From contig OZ251484.1 in the NCBI GenBank assembly GCA_965242665.1, positions 1,922,001 to 1,986,000 of the forward strand: a DNA stretch of 64,000 bases, written 5' to 3'. This DNA comes from VXLM01 sp965242665. Lineage in GTDB: Bacteria; Chloroflexota; Dehalococcoidia; Lucifugimonadales; VXLM01. Position 1 is the stretch's first letter; each line of letters begins with the position of its first letter. The translations under genes and the position numbers were made by a program. Of the stretch, positions 23,316 through 32,698 are shown one piece after another. The notes below the pieces were generated by a model. It was not told the origin of the DNA, did not search any database, and saw nothing but the letters and a program-made list of their open reading frames with translations.

Positions 23316-23981
23316 ATGATTTCGAGTCCAAAGATAGTGCTTGCGTCTGGGTCGGAGCGGCGTCGGAAGTTGGTCGAGGCGTTCGACGCGGCGGTCGAGG
23401 TCGTTCGTCCGGACGTCTGCGAGCGCAGAGCATGGCCTGACGAGCAGGCCGAGGAGTACGTCAAGGAGATGGCGGAGCTCAAGGCGTTATCCGCAGCGTC
23501 TGGCGCGGCGGCCGCAGGTCTCGTGATCGGGGCGGATACGGCGGTCGTGGTCGATGGGCGTATACTGGGGAAACCAACGGACGAGGATGAAGCCAAGTCG
23601 ATGTTGACGGCGCTGCGAGGCCGTTCGCACCGTGTCCTCACTGGAGTTGCGGTAGTATGGGCGGAGAACGGCGCGGAGGTATCGGGAGTGACTAGCAGCG
23701 AGGTGACGATGCGAGGGTACTCCGACACCGAAATCGCCGGATACGTCGCGTCTGGAGAGCCGTTTGACAAGGCGGGCGGATACGCCGTACAGGACGAGGA
23801 GTTCTCGCCGGCCGCGAGGTTGGACGGATGCTATCTCAACGTCGTGGGTTTCCCTCTGTGTGAGGTGGCTCGACTGGCAAGGGGGGTTGGGGCAGAGGTG
23901 CGGTTTCGACCGGACTGGCGCGCGGACGATCGCTGTCCTGCCGGCTGCGCGCTCCGCGCAGCGAGCAAGGCGGCGACATGA
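23316..23981 (+). CDS. maf: Maf-family nucleoside triphosphate pyrophosphatase
   Basis: 221 residues from the ATG at 23316. The Maf motifs are visible: LASGSERRRKLVEAF (usually SxSPRR), then GADTAVVVDGRILGKPTDEDEA and SGEPFDKAGGYAVQDE. The enzyme hydrolyses dTTP/UTP or modified nucleotides to the monophosphate and pyrophosphate, acting in nucleotide sanitation or cell division arrest. It has about 30 extra C-terminal residues, ending CALRAASKAAT. First gene of maf-tatA-tatC: its TGA overlaps the tatA ATG as ATGA. Confidence 0.88.
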   Translation: MISSPKIVLASGSERRRKLVEAFDAAVEVVRPDVCERRAWPDEQAEEYVKEMAELKALSAASGAAAAGLVIGADTAVVVDGRILGKPTDEDEAKSMLTALRGRSHRVLTGVAVVWAENGAEVSGVTSSEVTMRGYSDTEIAGYVASGEPFDKAGGYAVQDEEFSPAARLDGCYLNVVGFPLCEVARLARGVGAEVRFRPDWRADDRCPAGCALRAASKAAT

Positions 23982-24322
23982 ATATCATCGGAATGGGTCC
24001 GCTCGAGGTCTTGGTCATTCTGCTGCTGGCGTTCATCTTGTTGGGGCCGCAGAAGATGGTGGACGGCGCGCGCCTGCTGGGTAAGGCGTACCGCGAAGTT
24101 CGGAGGTTGAGCGCGGATCTGCCGGCGATGGTGCTCGAGGACGATCCGAGCCGTACCGAGCGGCGGCCATCGGAGGATGCTTCGCGCGGCGCCGGAGATG
24201 ATCAATCCGCGGACGCAGGAGACGGCGAAGAGGCGGCAGCCGAAAACCCGGTCGCCTTCCAACCTGCACAGACTTCTCGCAGGGGCAGTGAGTCGGAGCA
24301 GCCGGAGATTCAAGAGTCATGA
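23978..24322 (+). CDS. Sec-independent translocase TatA/TatB subunit
   Basis: 114 residues. One N-terminal membrane helix, LEVLVILLLAFILLG, is followed by GPQKMVDGARLLGKAYREVRRL, the amphipathic helix typical of TatA/TatB, and a long acidic, low-complexity tail. It forms or assists the channel for folded proteins exported through TatC. Overlaps maf upstream and tatC downstream by 4 bases each, so all three are translationally coupled. Whether it acts as TatA or TatB cannot be decided from sequence alone; the tail length favours TatB-like. Confidence 0.88.
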   Translation: MNIIGMGPLEVLVILLLAFILLGPQKMVDGARLLGKAYREVRRLSADLPAMVLEDDPSRTERRPSEDASRGAGDDQSADAGDGEEAAAENPVAFQPAQTSRRGSESEQPEIQES

Positions 24323-25092
24323 AGGACGATCTCGGCGGCAGAAGATTGTCGATGGGGAGGCACCTCGACGAGCTGCGGGGACGGGTGACCAAGGCTGCGC
24401 TCGCCGTGGTGATCGCTACGGCAGTGACGTTCCTGTTCCATCAGCAGATATTGACCGTTCTGATGCAGCCTGCGAATGGGTTTGCGGACACTCCCAACAG
24501 CAAACCGATATACACCGATCTCACGGAGTTCATTGGGATCGCGTTCAAGGTATCTCTGTTGGCGGGATTGTTCTTGTCGCTGCCGTTCGTCCTGTATCAA
24601 ATCGTGATGTTCGTGGCGCCGGGATTGACGCGGAAGGAGCGCAGGTATCTGTATGCGCTGTTGCCTGCGACGCTTCTGGCGTTCGCAGCCGGGGCGGCGT
24701 TTGGGCATCAGGTGCTGTTTCCGCCTGCAGTTCGGTTTCTGCAGACGTTTGGCAGCGACATCGCAACTCCGTTCATCAGCATCGGGAGCTATACGAACCT
24801 GATGTTGACCCTGCTGCTGTGGATGGGGCTGGTGTTCGAGACGCCGATCGTAACGTTCTTCCTGGCGAAGATCGGCGTGGTAACCGGCGATTGGCTGGCG
24901 AGGCAGCGAAAGTACGCAGTGATCGCGGCGTTCGTCTTGGGCGCGGTCATTACGCCGACGTTCGACCCAATCAATCAAACGATCGTGTCCGTACCGATCG
25001 TGGTGATGTACGAGTTCGGGATTTGGCTTGCCAGATTGGGCGGGCGAGGTCGGAAGGACGCATCCCAGGAGCTGTCTCGCGCAGATTTATAG
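24319..25092 (+). CDS. tatC: Sec-independent translocase subunit TatC
   Basis: 257 residues with six hydrophobic segments. The N-terminal MGRHLDELRGRVTKAALAVV is the classic TatC start with the conserved HLDELR, and FxxFxPGLTRKERRY is present as FVAPGLTRKERRYLYALL. TatC recognises the twin-arginine signal of folded export substrates. The start overlaps tatA as ATGA. Last gene of the operon; the opposite-strand paralogue gene ends 110 bases later. Confidence 0.95.
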   Translation: MKDDLGGRRLSMGRHLDELRGRVTKAALAVVIATAVTFLFHQQILTVLMQPANGFADTPNSKPIYTDLTEFIGIAFKVSLLAGLFLSLPFVLYQIVMFVAPGLTRKERRYLYALLPATLLAFAAGAAFGHQVLFPPAVRFLQTFGSDIATPFISIGSYTNLMLTLLLWMGLVFETPIVTFFLAKIGVVTGDWLARQRKYAVIAAFVLGAVITPTFDPINQTIVSVPIVVMYEFGIWLARLGGRGRKDASQELSRADL

Positions 25093-25202
25093 GATGGGCG
25101 CGCCTCTGCCGTGCGGCGGAGAGTGTAGGCCATCCGTGGACTGTGCGGGTCGCAGGCAGGGGGTTGTGTTTAGTCATAGTTGATTCATCTCATTATCCAC
25201 GG

Positions 25203-27554
25203 TCACTCGCGCGCGTCCGGGGCGAATTCCACCTCCCAAATGCGGTCTGTGCCGTCAAACTGCCCTGTGGCGATCCGCGCGATGCCGTACTGCGGAAGAC
25301 CGACCCCGGCCAGACACTTGCCGTCGAACAGCACGCCGCGCACGTCGAAGCCAAAGTCGAGGTTGTCGAATCCATGCTCCCTACGGCGACTGTCCGGAAG
25401 ATCGTCGAGAGCCTCGGGAAAGACGTGCAGGAAGAAGGGCACATCAGTATCAGCACCGCCGCACGGCTCCTTGGTGTAGTACAGATTGCCCCCACGGATG
25501 TACACGTCGAAATCCGAGCGCGCCGCAGGCTCGTTGGAAGTGATCGATTGGTACTCGGAGATGAGTTTGGGCCCTTGAACGACATGCGATATACTCCAAA
25601 CCTCCGTTCCATCGCCGCGGACTCGACCTGTGCGGATGCCTGCGATGTCGTACTGCGGGAGTTCGACGCTGGCCAGACATCTGCCGTCGAATAGCAAGCC
25701 GCGGTTGCCGACAGCGAAGTCGAGGTTGTCGAATCCATGCTCCCTGCGGCGACTGTCCGGAAGATCGTCGATAGCCTCGGGAAAGACGTGCAGGAAGAAG
25801 CGCGCATCGATGTCCGACCTGTTGCACGGCTCCTTGAGGAAGTACACCGTGCCGTCGATGAGATACACGTCGAAATCCTTCCGAGCCAAGGGCTCGATGG
25901 ACGTGACCGACCTATACGTGGATCGATGGTATGCCGTCAAGCCGGCCATGTCGTAGAGGAACAAGTGCCGGTTCTGTGGAGTAAGAAGCGCGTCCGTGGC
26001 GAATCGTCGGCGAGCGACGAGGAATTTGTGACCCGCAGTAGAAGGGTACCCAAAATCCACGAAGGCCGAGTTTAGATAGTACAACACTGCGTGCGGAGGC
26101 AGCAGTTTTCGGGCACCGTCGACATGGGGGAAGACGACTGTCTCTCCCGCAGTCACCTCACGCATGGCAAGCACGTCCCGCTCCGCCGCCCTTCCCGCTC
26201 GCGCCGCCTCCGCGTAGTACTCATCGATGCCGCTCATCTGGCTCATCTGGAAGCTGGAGACTGCAAAGAGCGCTGCTGCGGCCATCGCCGCGGCCGCGAT
26301 GACGCCGTCTCGACCGGCCAGCCTCCTCGCCAACAGCAGGACGATGGTGAAGAAGACCAACGGGAGGCCGATATAGTAGATACTCTCGAAGTCATTGAGT
26401 GCGGTATTGTGGCGCATTGGCAGCGCCCAGAAGAAGCCAAACGACGCCAGAGTTGCGAACAGGATCCTCGGGCGAACGAACAGAGAGCCGATCAGACACG
26501 CCGCAGACAGAACGACGCCGAGTACGACGACCCTGTCTTTCGGCAGCCACGCAGAACCTTGAGCCGCATCGCCCTCACCAAGCAAGGCATAGGGAATGAA
26601 CATTCGGACGATGTTTCGGAACTGCCCTTCTAGAAAACGACTCCAGCCTATGTGGTCGGCCTTTCCGATCCCGGCAGATCCGGTGCGCTTCAGCATGGAC
26701 TTGAAGGACGGCAACTCCGTCAGCGGTGTTTCCCCGCCCAATGCAACGTACTCCATCGTGAAGTTGAAGGCGAGGAGGGATAGGGCAAAGACTAGCGTAA
26801 CTGTGCCCAGCAGCAGATAGCGGCTGCGAAGCAGCGTGGAGACGATGCTTCTACTTGACATAAGGGGGGATGTAGAAGTTGCGGAGGCTGAACGCGCCCG
26901 CAGCAGGTCGCGCGCCAACCCAAAGATGACGAACGGCAGCACCAGGGCCAAGACGTGCCACCCCAACAACAGGGCGATGCACGTCTTGACGAGCAGGTGA
27001 CGGAAGCGGCCTTCCTGCACGAAGACGACCATGCCGTGGAAGACCAACAGCACCCCAAAGAAGTCGAGCATCCCCTCGGGGGCGGTCATGTCGTTGTAGT
27101 TGAGCAGATAGTACGACGAGAACGACAGCAGCGTTGCCGTGAGTGCGATCCACCGGTTGGATGTGAGGCGGCAGAGTGAGAGGTACGCCAGGACCGCGGC
27201 CGCCGCGAAGGACAGCAGCATGAGGATCTTGGCGGCGGTGATTTGAGTGGACGGGTTACCGGAGACCGGCAGAGTGGCTAGTTTCATGAGAAGGTAGCCG
27301 CCAATCGGGAAGCGGTTGTACGGGACTACGCCGTCGTCCATGATCCGGCGATCGAACCGTTGGAAGCCGTGTCGAGGGGAGAGGTTCATAGCTATCGACA
27401 GGTGGTGCGAAGATATCCAGCCGTGATAGCCCCCTCGGTAGAAGTATCCTCGGTCGCCGCTGAAGATGAAGACCGTCGACAGCGCAAGCAGGAGCAAGGC
27501 CAGGGGAAGCCACGCGGATCGCAGCGCGGATTCGAGTCTACCGGGTAATGTCAT
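25203..27554 (-). CDS. GT-C-like multi-pass membrane protein with two C-terminal repeats (paralogue 2)
   Basis: 783 residues from the ATG at 27554 (MTLPGRLESA), the position matching paralogue 1. Very similar to the 16.2-18.5-kb protein over its whole length: DRGYFYRGGYHGWISS loop, ten to twelve membrane segments, and two C-terminal modules FDVYLIDGTVYFLKEPC ... FLHVFPEAIDDLPDSRRREHGFDNLDF. The modules are closer to each other here than in paralogue 1, suggesting recent duplication or gene conversion. It is 56 bases downstream of the glycoside-hydrolase-like gene and 101 bases further from the lipoprotein gene, so all three may form an envelope operon. No catalytic residue can be named. Confidence 0.65.
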   Translation of the reverse strand: MTLPGRLESALRSAWLPLALLLLALSTVFIFSGDRGYFYRGGYHGWISSHHLSIAMNLSPRHGFQRFDRRIMDDGVVPYNRFPIGGYLLMKLATLPVSGNPSTQITAAKILMLLSFAAAAVLAYLSLCRLTSNRWIALTATLLSFSSYYLLNYNDMTAPEGMLDFFGVLLVFHGMVVFVQEGRFRHLLVKTCIALLLGWHVLALVLPFVIFGLARDLLRARSASATSTSPLMSSRSIVSTLLRSRYLLLGTVTLVFALSLLAFNFTMEYVALGGETPLTELPSFKSMLKRTGSAGIGKADHIGWSRFLEGQFRNIVRMFIPYALLGEGDAAQGSAWLPKDRVVVLGVVLSAACLIGSLFVRPRILFATLASFGFFWALPMRHNTALNDFESIYYIGLPLVFFTIVLLLARRLAGRDGVIAAAAMAAAALFAVSSFQMSQMSGIDEYYAEAARAGRAAERDVLAMREVTAGETVVFPHVDGARKLLPPHAVLYYLNSAFVDFGYPSTAGHKFLVARRRFATDALLTPQNRHLFLYDMAGLTAYHRSTYRSVTSIEPLARKDFDVYLIDGTVYFLKEPCNRSDIDARFFLHVFPEAIDDLPDSRRREHGFDNLDFAVGNRGLLFDGRCLASVELPQYDIAGIRTGRVRGDGTEVWSISHVVQGPKLISEYQSITSNEPAARSDFDVYIRGGNLYYTKEPCGGADTDVPFFLHVFPEALDDLPDSRRREHGFDNLDFGFDVRGVLFDGKCLAGVGLPQYGIARIATGQFDGTDRIWEVEFAPDARE

Positions 27555-27610
27555 GCTTGGGAGACGGGTCGCGCGAGATAGCATGTCGGCTATGACTGGA
27601 CACTACTCTT

Positions 27611-29065
27611 CTATAGCCTCGATGGATAGGAAGAGTACTCCACGATGATCTCTATATCGTGGACGGTCACGCCCCCGGCCATGTTGTCTGGTCTCGCGGC
27701 GAGCGAGAGTTCGATGGTGTTCCAACCCCGTCGTGGACGCGCGCCGATCAGGATGAACTCTAGCTGTTGTGCCGCGTATGGGCCGAATGGGTGGCCGTAG
27801 TCGCGGGTTACCGGCTCGTTCTCCAGAGACGCGCCGTCGAGCAGCACGATCAGGTTGTCGTTGCTCATCAGGTTGTCTACCTTCATTCGGAGGGTGACGC
27901 GCTTGATCCGGTCTGCTTTTCTCTGGATGTCGTCCGAGACATAGAAGTGGACGGGGTACCGTTTGTCTGGGTCGGCGTGAGGGATGTTCACTGGTACGGG
28001 TTGGTCGTACTCCATGTTTGCGGCTTCTTCCGCGCGTTCGGGGAGGAAGTAGTGCTTCGTCTTCTCTGTCATGAGGCTGGGGTCGCCGATATCGGTGAGG
28101 AACCGGCGCTCTGCGTCGGTATGCGGCCATCGTGCGAAGTAGGTGTACAGTCCGTCGACGCCGCGGTCCCACATGTTCATGGCTCCTGCCCGCATGTGCG
28201 CGGCGCTCGGGAAGCTTCGTTCTGGAGCGCCTATGCCCTCGGTCGCAGTGTACGGCTGCAGCATTCCGTAGACCGAAGCGCTGCTTTCTCTGGCGGCATC
28301 GAGCACCCAGTCGATGGGCATGTTCTGGTCTAGGATCATGTAGGTGTACATCATCGGCACGAGGTAGTCCACCGAACCGTCTTCGATCCATTGTAGGACG
28401 TCGTATCCTGCGCGTCGGTTCATCGCTTCCGTTGGGTAGATGCGCGCGCCGACCGCGCCTCGTCTTCCTGGTCGGTTGTGAACCATTTCGCCGACCGATC
28501 GGACGAACTCGGTGATCGTGGAGGAGTGCTCTGCAGCGTCGCTCTCCCGGAGCGCCGCCGGCCCGCCGCCCGGGGGGCAGGAGAAGTCCATTTCGATGCC
28601 GTCTGTGGGGTAGTCGAGCGCCAGCTCTTGGAGGACGGCGAATTTTGCATCTCGTATCTCCTGGTGGACGTACCCCCGTCCTTCCGGCGCCGCCGTGGAG
28701 CGGTCCATCCCCAGGTAAGCGGTCATCCGCAGGCTTGCGATGAAGTCCATTCCCTTGTCGTGCGCGCGGTCGATCAAGACTGTGAGCGGATCGAGTCCCT
28801 GGTCGATGAGGCTCTGCATGTTGTACCAGACGTGGTAGTATGCGGATGAGTCGAAGGGTTGGATGTCTGAGCCGAACCGCCCCGTGACCTTGGATGGGTA
28901 GAACACGCCGTCTCCGCGCTCGACCATGTAGACGAAGGTGTCGACGCTTGTGCCTGCCACGTCGTCGACTGGCCGCCAGGCGTCTTCCATGGTCATTGGG
29001 GGATCGAAGACGAACAAGTAGAAGTGGCGCGCGTCGTTGGCGTAGATGACTCGGGTGCGTTTCAT
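27611..29065 (-). CDS. Glycoside-hydrolase-like protein (TIM barrel plus beta domain)
   Basis: 484 residues. No signal peptide. A putative barrel covers residues 1-320 with strand-like motifs MDFIASLRMTAYLG, GIEMDFSCPPGG, VGARIYP and VDYLVPMMYTYM. These recall GHL10/GH-family proteins that degrade glycans. A beta-rich C-terminal domain (about 345-480) carries KVDNLMSNDNLIVLLDGASL and WNTIELSLAARP, like a carbohydrate-binding or jelly-roll domain. Candidate acids are D and E in GIEMDF. GGAG precedes the ATG. The function is unproven: a role with the neighbouring envelope proteins is inferred from position only. Confidence 0.55.
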   Translation of the reverse strand: MKRTRVIYANDARHFYLFVFDPPMTMEDAWRPVDDVAGTSVDTFVYMVERGDGVFYPSKVTGRFGSDIQPFDSSAYYHVWYNMQSLIDQGLDPLTVLIDRAHDKGMDFIASLRMTAYLGMDRSTAAPEGRGYVHQEIRDAKFAVLQELALDYPTDGIEMDFSCPPGGGPAALRESDAAEHSSTITEFVRSVGEMVHNRPGRRGAVGARIYPTEAMNRRAGYDVLQWIEDGSVDYLVPMMYTYMILDQNMPIDWVLDAARESSASVYGMLQPYTATEGIGAPERSFPSAAHMRAGAMNMWDRGVDGLYTYFARWPHTDAERRFLTDIGDPSLMTEKTKHYFLPERAEEAANMEYDQPVPVNIPHADPDKRYPVHFYVSDDIQRKADRIKRVTLRMKVDNLMSNDNLIVLLDGASLENEPVTRDYGHPFGPYAAQQLEFILIGARPRRGWNTIELSLAARPDNMAGGVTVHDIEIIVEYSSYPSRL

Positions 29066-29110
29066 GCGGTTACTCCATAGGTTTTCGGGTGGTTGGCGTT
29101 TCGGTTCTTC

Positions 29111-31861
29111 TTACTGGCCATTGGTCGGTGACCATGCGGGCGCGGCGTCCTCGAACGCGTCTTGGGTAAGGCGGCGTTGCTCGGAACCGTCCCATCTCAT
29201 GACGTAGATCTCTCGTGTGCCGGCGTCGTTCCCTTTCAGGGCGCGCTGGAAGACGATGTAGTCCGCGCCTGGTGCGGCGTAGGGGTCTTGGTCGACGGTG
29301 CTGGGGTTGTGCGTGATCTTTGTGATGATGCTTCCATCCGAAAACATCCGGTATATCTCGCGGACGCCGTCGATTTCCCAGTCGAACAGCACCCAGTCGC
29401 GGCGCCCCGGTTCGGTCGCGGGGGTATAGATTGGGTTCATCTTACTGTCGACGCCGTCGGTGAGTTTCTGATTGTTGCTCCCGTCCTCGGAGTCGACTCG
29501 CCAAATCTCCCAGTTCCCCGAGGCGCGGGATGCGTGGTAGACGTAGGCGTCGTTGACGCCCCAGGACGGGCTGGCGCTGCCTCCGCTGTTCGTGAGCTGG
29601 CGCACGTCCGATCCGTCTGCGTTTGCGACGAATATCTCGCCGGCGCTGTGGACAGTTCGCACGAACGCGATGCGGGTGCCGTCCATCGACCACGCAGGTT
29701 GGGAGTCGTGGGTATTCGTTTCTGTGATGCGACGTGGTTCGGAGCCGTCCGGGTTCATCACCCAGATTTCGCTCTTCCCGGACCGCGATGACTGGAACAA
29801 GATGCTCGTGCCGTCGCGGGACCAGGCTGGGGATGAGTCCTCGGCCGGCTCGAACGTGAGCCGGCGCTCCTCTATGCCGTCCGCGCTCATCGCGTAGATC
29901 TCCTTGTTGCCGTCCCTCGTGGAGACGAACAGTATGGTGCCCACGGTATCGGGCACCAACGTGGATTCTATAGGCTCGAACCCGGCGAATACGTTCTTTG
30001 CCTCGTTCATTATCATCGTACAATCTCCGCGTCCGGAGCAGTGGCCGCCCCAGCCCGCGAAGCGCAGTCCGCGGAGCGGGCTGGCGGACAGGGTGACCGT
30101 CGTGCCTTTCCGATATGTGCCGTTCCCTCTGTTTGGTATCACCGAGATGCGAATATTGCCGCCGCCCTCTATGGCGACCTCCAGTCCGGTGACGAGGAGG
30201 CCGTTGACTGTCAGGGGAAATGGACCTGGATCGCTGGAGCCGAATACCGCTTCGACGCGCGTGACGTCGTCTATGGACACTGTGCAGGTGCCTGATATCG
30301 GCGGGCATGCGCCGCCCCATTCGGTGAACTCCGCGCCCCCCTCTGGCACCGCCTCGAGCAGAACTTCGGTGCCGGCCTTGTAGCGCGAGCCAGTCTCTCT
30401 CGGGCGCGGAGTGACTCGCACTCCCCCGTTCGGCAGGGTGAGGAATCCGCTGGGATGGTCGATGACCTGCGCCCCGTTGACGATCAGCGGGTATGTCTTG
30501 ACGAAGTGGGCAGTTACCATACGGTCATCGTCCAGGGCGACGGTGCAGGTATTGTCCGTGCCTTCACATGCGCCGGCCCATCTATCGAATGCCCACGCGA
30601 TGGCTGCGGCCGGCGTCAAGACGACCTCCTCCCCGTCCCAGTACCTACTGTTGGGGGCGTTTGGCTGCTGCGACACGCTCACGCTTCCCCCTGTACCGAT
30701 GACGGAGATGTTGAGTGCGAATGTCTGCGACAAAGAGACGGACGCCGACTTGTTGGAGTCCATGGTCAAGATGCAAGACGACTCTGCGCCGGCGCATGCG
30801 CCGCCCCAGCCGAGCATTACTGTGTTCGGCTCGGGGGAGACGGTCAGTGTCACGGTCTCGCCGTCTCGGTAGCGGTTTCCGCCTGCGTTGGGCGGGGGCG
30901 AGACGTCCACGGATGCCAGAGGCAGAGAGACTGAGCCGGCCGCGACCGGAACATCGTTGACTGTGAGCGCGAAGGATGGAATGAAGGACGTCGTTACCGT
31001 CTTGTCGCTGTCCATGGTGAGTACGCATCTGACCGCGGATCCGCTGCAGTCTCCGCCCCAAGAATCGAATGCGAAGACCGATCCTGCCTCGGCTGTGAGC
31101 GTCACCTGCGTGCCGTCGACGTATCGGTTGTCTGGGGCGTTGCCTTGGTCGGATATGTGGACGGACCCGCGCGCGACGGTTACGAGAGTAGGGGCATCCC
31201 ATGTTTCGTCGACTTGGAGCGTGAAGGTTTCTTTGAAGACCGCGGTGACCGTGCGGTCGCTCGACATTACCAGCGCGCATGTCTCGATGCCTTGGCAGTC
31301 TCCGCCCCATCCCGTGAAGATGGCGGAGCCGCTTGCGGCCGCCTCTAGCGTGATCTGCGTCCCTTCCTGGTACCGTCCGCCGCTGGAGTTGGGTCGGGGG
31401 CGTACCACTACATCGCCGTTCGGGTGTTCGACCACGCCTCCGGCAACTGATTGTCCATTGATGGTCAACGAAAAGGCGCTGACTGCGGTCGGTGTCGCCG
31501 TTGGAGTGGGTATTGCGGTGGAGGTGGGCGTCGGCACCGGCGTGTCGGTTGGTATCGGCGTCGCTGTTGGGGCAGGGGTGCTCGTGGGCGTCGGCACCGG
31601 CGTGTCGGTTGGGCGCGGAGTGGGGGTGTTGGTTGGAGGCAGGGGCGTGTTCGTGGGCGTTGGGGTAGGCGCAGGGGTGCGAGAGGGTGTGGCGCTTGGC
31701 ACCGGGGTGGGCGTTGGTATCGTCGTGGCGCTGGGCACCGGCGTGTCCGTCGAAAACGGCAGCGGCGTCGGCACGGGGTCGTCCCCGCACGCAACCGCCA
31801 CCAGCGCGGCCCCGCTGATCAGTATGGCCAGGGTAGATGTTCGGAAGGGAGTCACGTCCAT
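29111..31861 (-). CDS. Lipoprotein with Thr/Pro stalk, InlB B-repeats and TolB-like propeller
   Basis: 916 residues from the ATG at 31861; the open frame continues upstream but only through leader DNA. Signal peptide ILISGAALVAVAC with a lipobox cysteine is followed by a stalk of about 100 residues of PTPTNTPLPPTNTP type. Then about six divergent InlB-type repeats share WGGxCxGxxxxC-x-DKxVTAxF and pairs of cysteines. The C-terminus (about 630-915) is a TolB/PD40 propeller (STRDGNKEIYAMSADG, SGKSEIWVMNPDG). Likely an outer surface adhesin or glycan-binding protein. A TACAAT ends six bases before the GTG at codon 3 (31855), so a leaderless start there is an alternative to the ATG. Confidence 0.8.
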   Translation of the reverse strand: MDVTPFRTSTLAILISGAALVAVACGDDPVPTPLPFSTDTPVPSATTIPTPTPVPSATPSRTPAPTPTPTNTPLPPTNTPTPRPTDTPVPTPTSTPAPTATPIPTDTPVPTPTSTAIPTPTATPTAVSAFSLTINGQSVAGGVVEHPNGDVVVRPRPNSSGGRYQEGTQITLEAAASGSAIFTGWGGDCQGIETCALVMSSDRTVTAVFKETFTLQVDETWDAPTLVTVARGSVHISDQGNAPDNRYVDGTQVTLTAEAGSVFAFDSWGGDCSGSAVRCVLTMDSDKTVTTSFIPSFALTVNDVPVAAGSVSLPLASVDVSPPPNAGGNRYRDGETVTLTVSPEPNTVMLGWGGACAGAESSCILTMDSNKSASVSLSQTFALNISVIGTGGSVSVSQQPNAPNSRYWDGEEVVLTPAAAIAWAFDRWAGACEGTDNTCTVALDDDRMVTAHFVKTYPLIVNGAQVIDHPSGFLTLPNGGVRVTPRPRETGSRYKAGTEVLLEAVPEGGAEFTEWGGACPPISGTCTVSIDDVTRVEAVFGSSDPGPFPLTVNGLLVTGLEVAIEGGGNIRISVIPNRGNGTYRKGTTVTLSASPLRGLRFAGWGGHCSGRGDCTMIMNEAKNVFAGFEPIESTLVPDTVGTILFVSTRDGNKEIYAMSADGIEERRLTFEPAEDSSPAWSRDGTSILFQSSRSGKSEIWVMNPDGSEPRRITETNTHDSQPAWSMDGTRIAFVRTVHSAGEIFVANADGSDVRQLTNSGGSASPSWGVNDAYVYHASRASGNWEIWRVDSEDGSNNQKLTDGVDSKMNPIYTPATEPGRRDWVLFDWEIDGVREIYRMFSDGSIITKITHNPSTVDQDPYAAPGADYIVFQRALKGNDAGTREIYVMRWDGSEQRRLTQDAFEDAAPAWSPTNGQ

Positions 31862-32235
31862 ATTGTACCTGGTTTCGCCGCTGCGCGGGAGTTGCCGCAC
31901 AGCCAGGTCGACACCCGCCGCGGCTGCTAGTATTTGGCCGCTCAATGGTACTCCAAATTCCGAGTGTCGTGCACTAATTTGGAGGTATGGTTTCGGTTGA
32001 TTCATTGGGATGATGCTTATGAGACGGCAACTCCAAGCGATACGTTGAATCCGCTGCGAGCTGCCGGCGGCAATCCATGCCGGGAGAAGCGAAACGGAAC
32101 GCCGGTTGCCTCGCGCGTGCGTCACGCGCGGGCACGAGTTTCCGTTGTGGTTGGTCGAACTCTGTCGCGTTGTGTCGATTTCTGTCGACGGCGGGAAGAG
32201 GGCTGTCTCTTCGAGAGTTTGGACACAGCGGGGGA

Positions 32236-32447
32236 GATTCCCGCCTTCGGAGACCTTTGAATAACCTCTTCGAGGGTATGCGAATGGAACCCGGAGCACG
32301 CAAAATGAACGGGGGCACCATAGGCAGAGCATTCCAAAACAACCACTCCGCCTAGTTATGCAAAGGTCTCCCTTCGCGGGAATGACGTGGGTGAGTGTGG
32401 GAATGACGTGGGTGATTGCGGGAATGACGTGGGTGAGTGTGGTCATG
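32236..32447. repeat. TTCCCGC palindrome and tandem repeats, interrupted by a MITE
   Basis: On the minus strand a short tandem array (CACCCACGTCATTCCC units, 32447 to about 32381) leads to the left arm ATTCCCGCGAAG, then the MITE at 32371-32249, then the right arm GCGGGAAT, ending near 32236. Without the inserted element and one CTTC the palindrome is complete. Confidence 0.8.
32249..32371. mobile_element. 123-bp MITE inserted in a dispersed palindrome
   Basis: Terminal inverted repeats GGAGACCTTTGAATAACC (32249-32266) and, inverted, GGAGACCTTTGCATAACT (32371-32354): 16 of 18 bases match. It is flanked on both sides by CTTC (32245-32248 and 32372-32375), a 4-base target duplication. Removing the element and one CTTC restores the exact palindrome arms. 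The interior has no open frame. The parent transposase is not in the window. Confidence 0.8.
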
Positions 32448-32541
32448 CGGAGGTCCGGCGGGTAAGGTGGTTGGGGGTTGGTATGTTTCGCGCATGGGGC
32501 AATCTCCCTGGGTCGTGGTTTCGCTGAGTTGTCATAGTCCT

Positions 32542-32570
32542 AATATAGTACGTAAGTTCTGTTCTGTCAA
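32542..32570 (-). promoter_or_regulatory. Strong promoter of the lipoprotein leader
   Basis: Minus strand TTGACA (32570-32565), 17-base spacer, TATATT (32547-32542). It lies about 680 bases upstream of the lipoprotein start, so it implies either a long structured leader or a separate small RNA. Confidence 0.7.
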
Positions 32571-32698
32571 ATGCGAATCGGTTGATTCATTGCGGCACAG
32601 AGAGTATCTGCGTCTGTTCTGGTCCGCGGCGCTGCGTGTGCGCTCTCTCGGAATCGTTCGGCGGTGCGGAACTTCGACAGTTCCTGTCTCTATGCACG

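Larger units (their letters stand above)
31928..32580 (-). other. Duplicated promoter-leader segment, copy B (upstream of the lipoprotein)
   Basis: Minus-strand counterpart of 7470-7960. In order: TTGACA/TATATT promoter, the leader ATGCGCGAAACAT, then an insertion (tandem repeats, palindrome and a 123-bp MITE), then the shared CTCGTGCCCGCGCGTG hairpin, GGCAACCGGCGTTCCG, AGCGGATTCAACGTATCGCTTGGAGTTGCC broken into the same helices as copy A, and the final AGCGGCCAAATACTAG. The two helices AGCGG/TCGCT and GGCAAC/GTTGCC remain paired despite base changes. No protein of note is encoded. Confidence 0.55.

Noticed and set aside
31862..31867. TACAAT directly before the lipoprotein ATG as promoter for that ATG
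   Set aside because: A -10 immediately next to the ATG would start transcription inside the coding region. It could only serve the GTG at codon 3, so it is mentioned as an alternative start, not as a separate promoter feature.
30888..32000. Plus-strand Gly/Val-rich frame of 370 codons
   Set aside because: It is antisense to the Thr/Pro-rich stalk of the lipoprotein gene. The repeats of GVGVG result from the stalk codons read in reverse.
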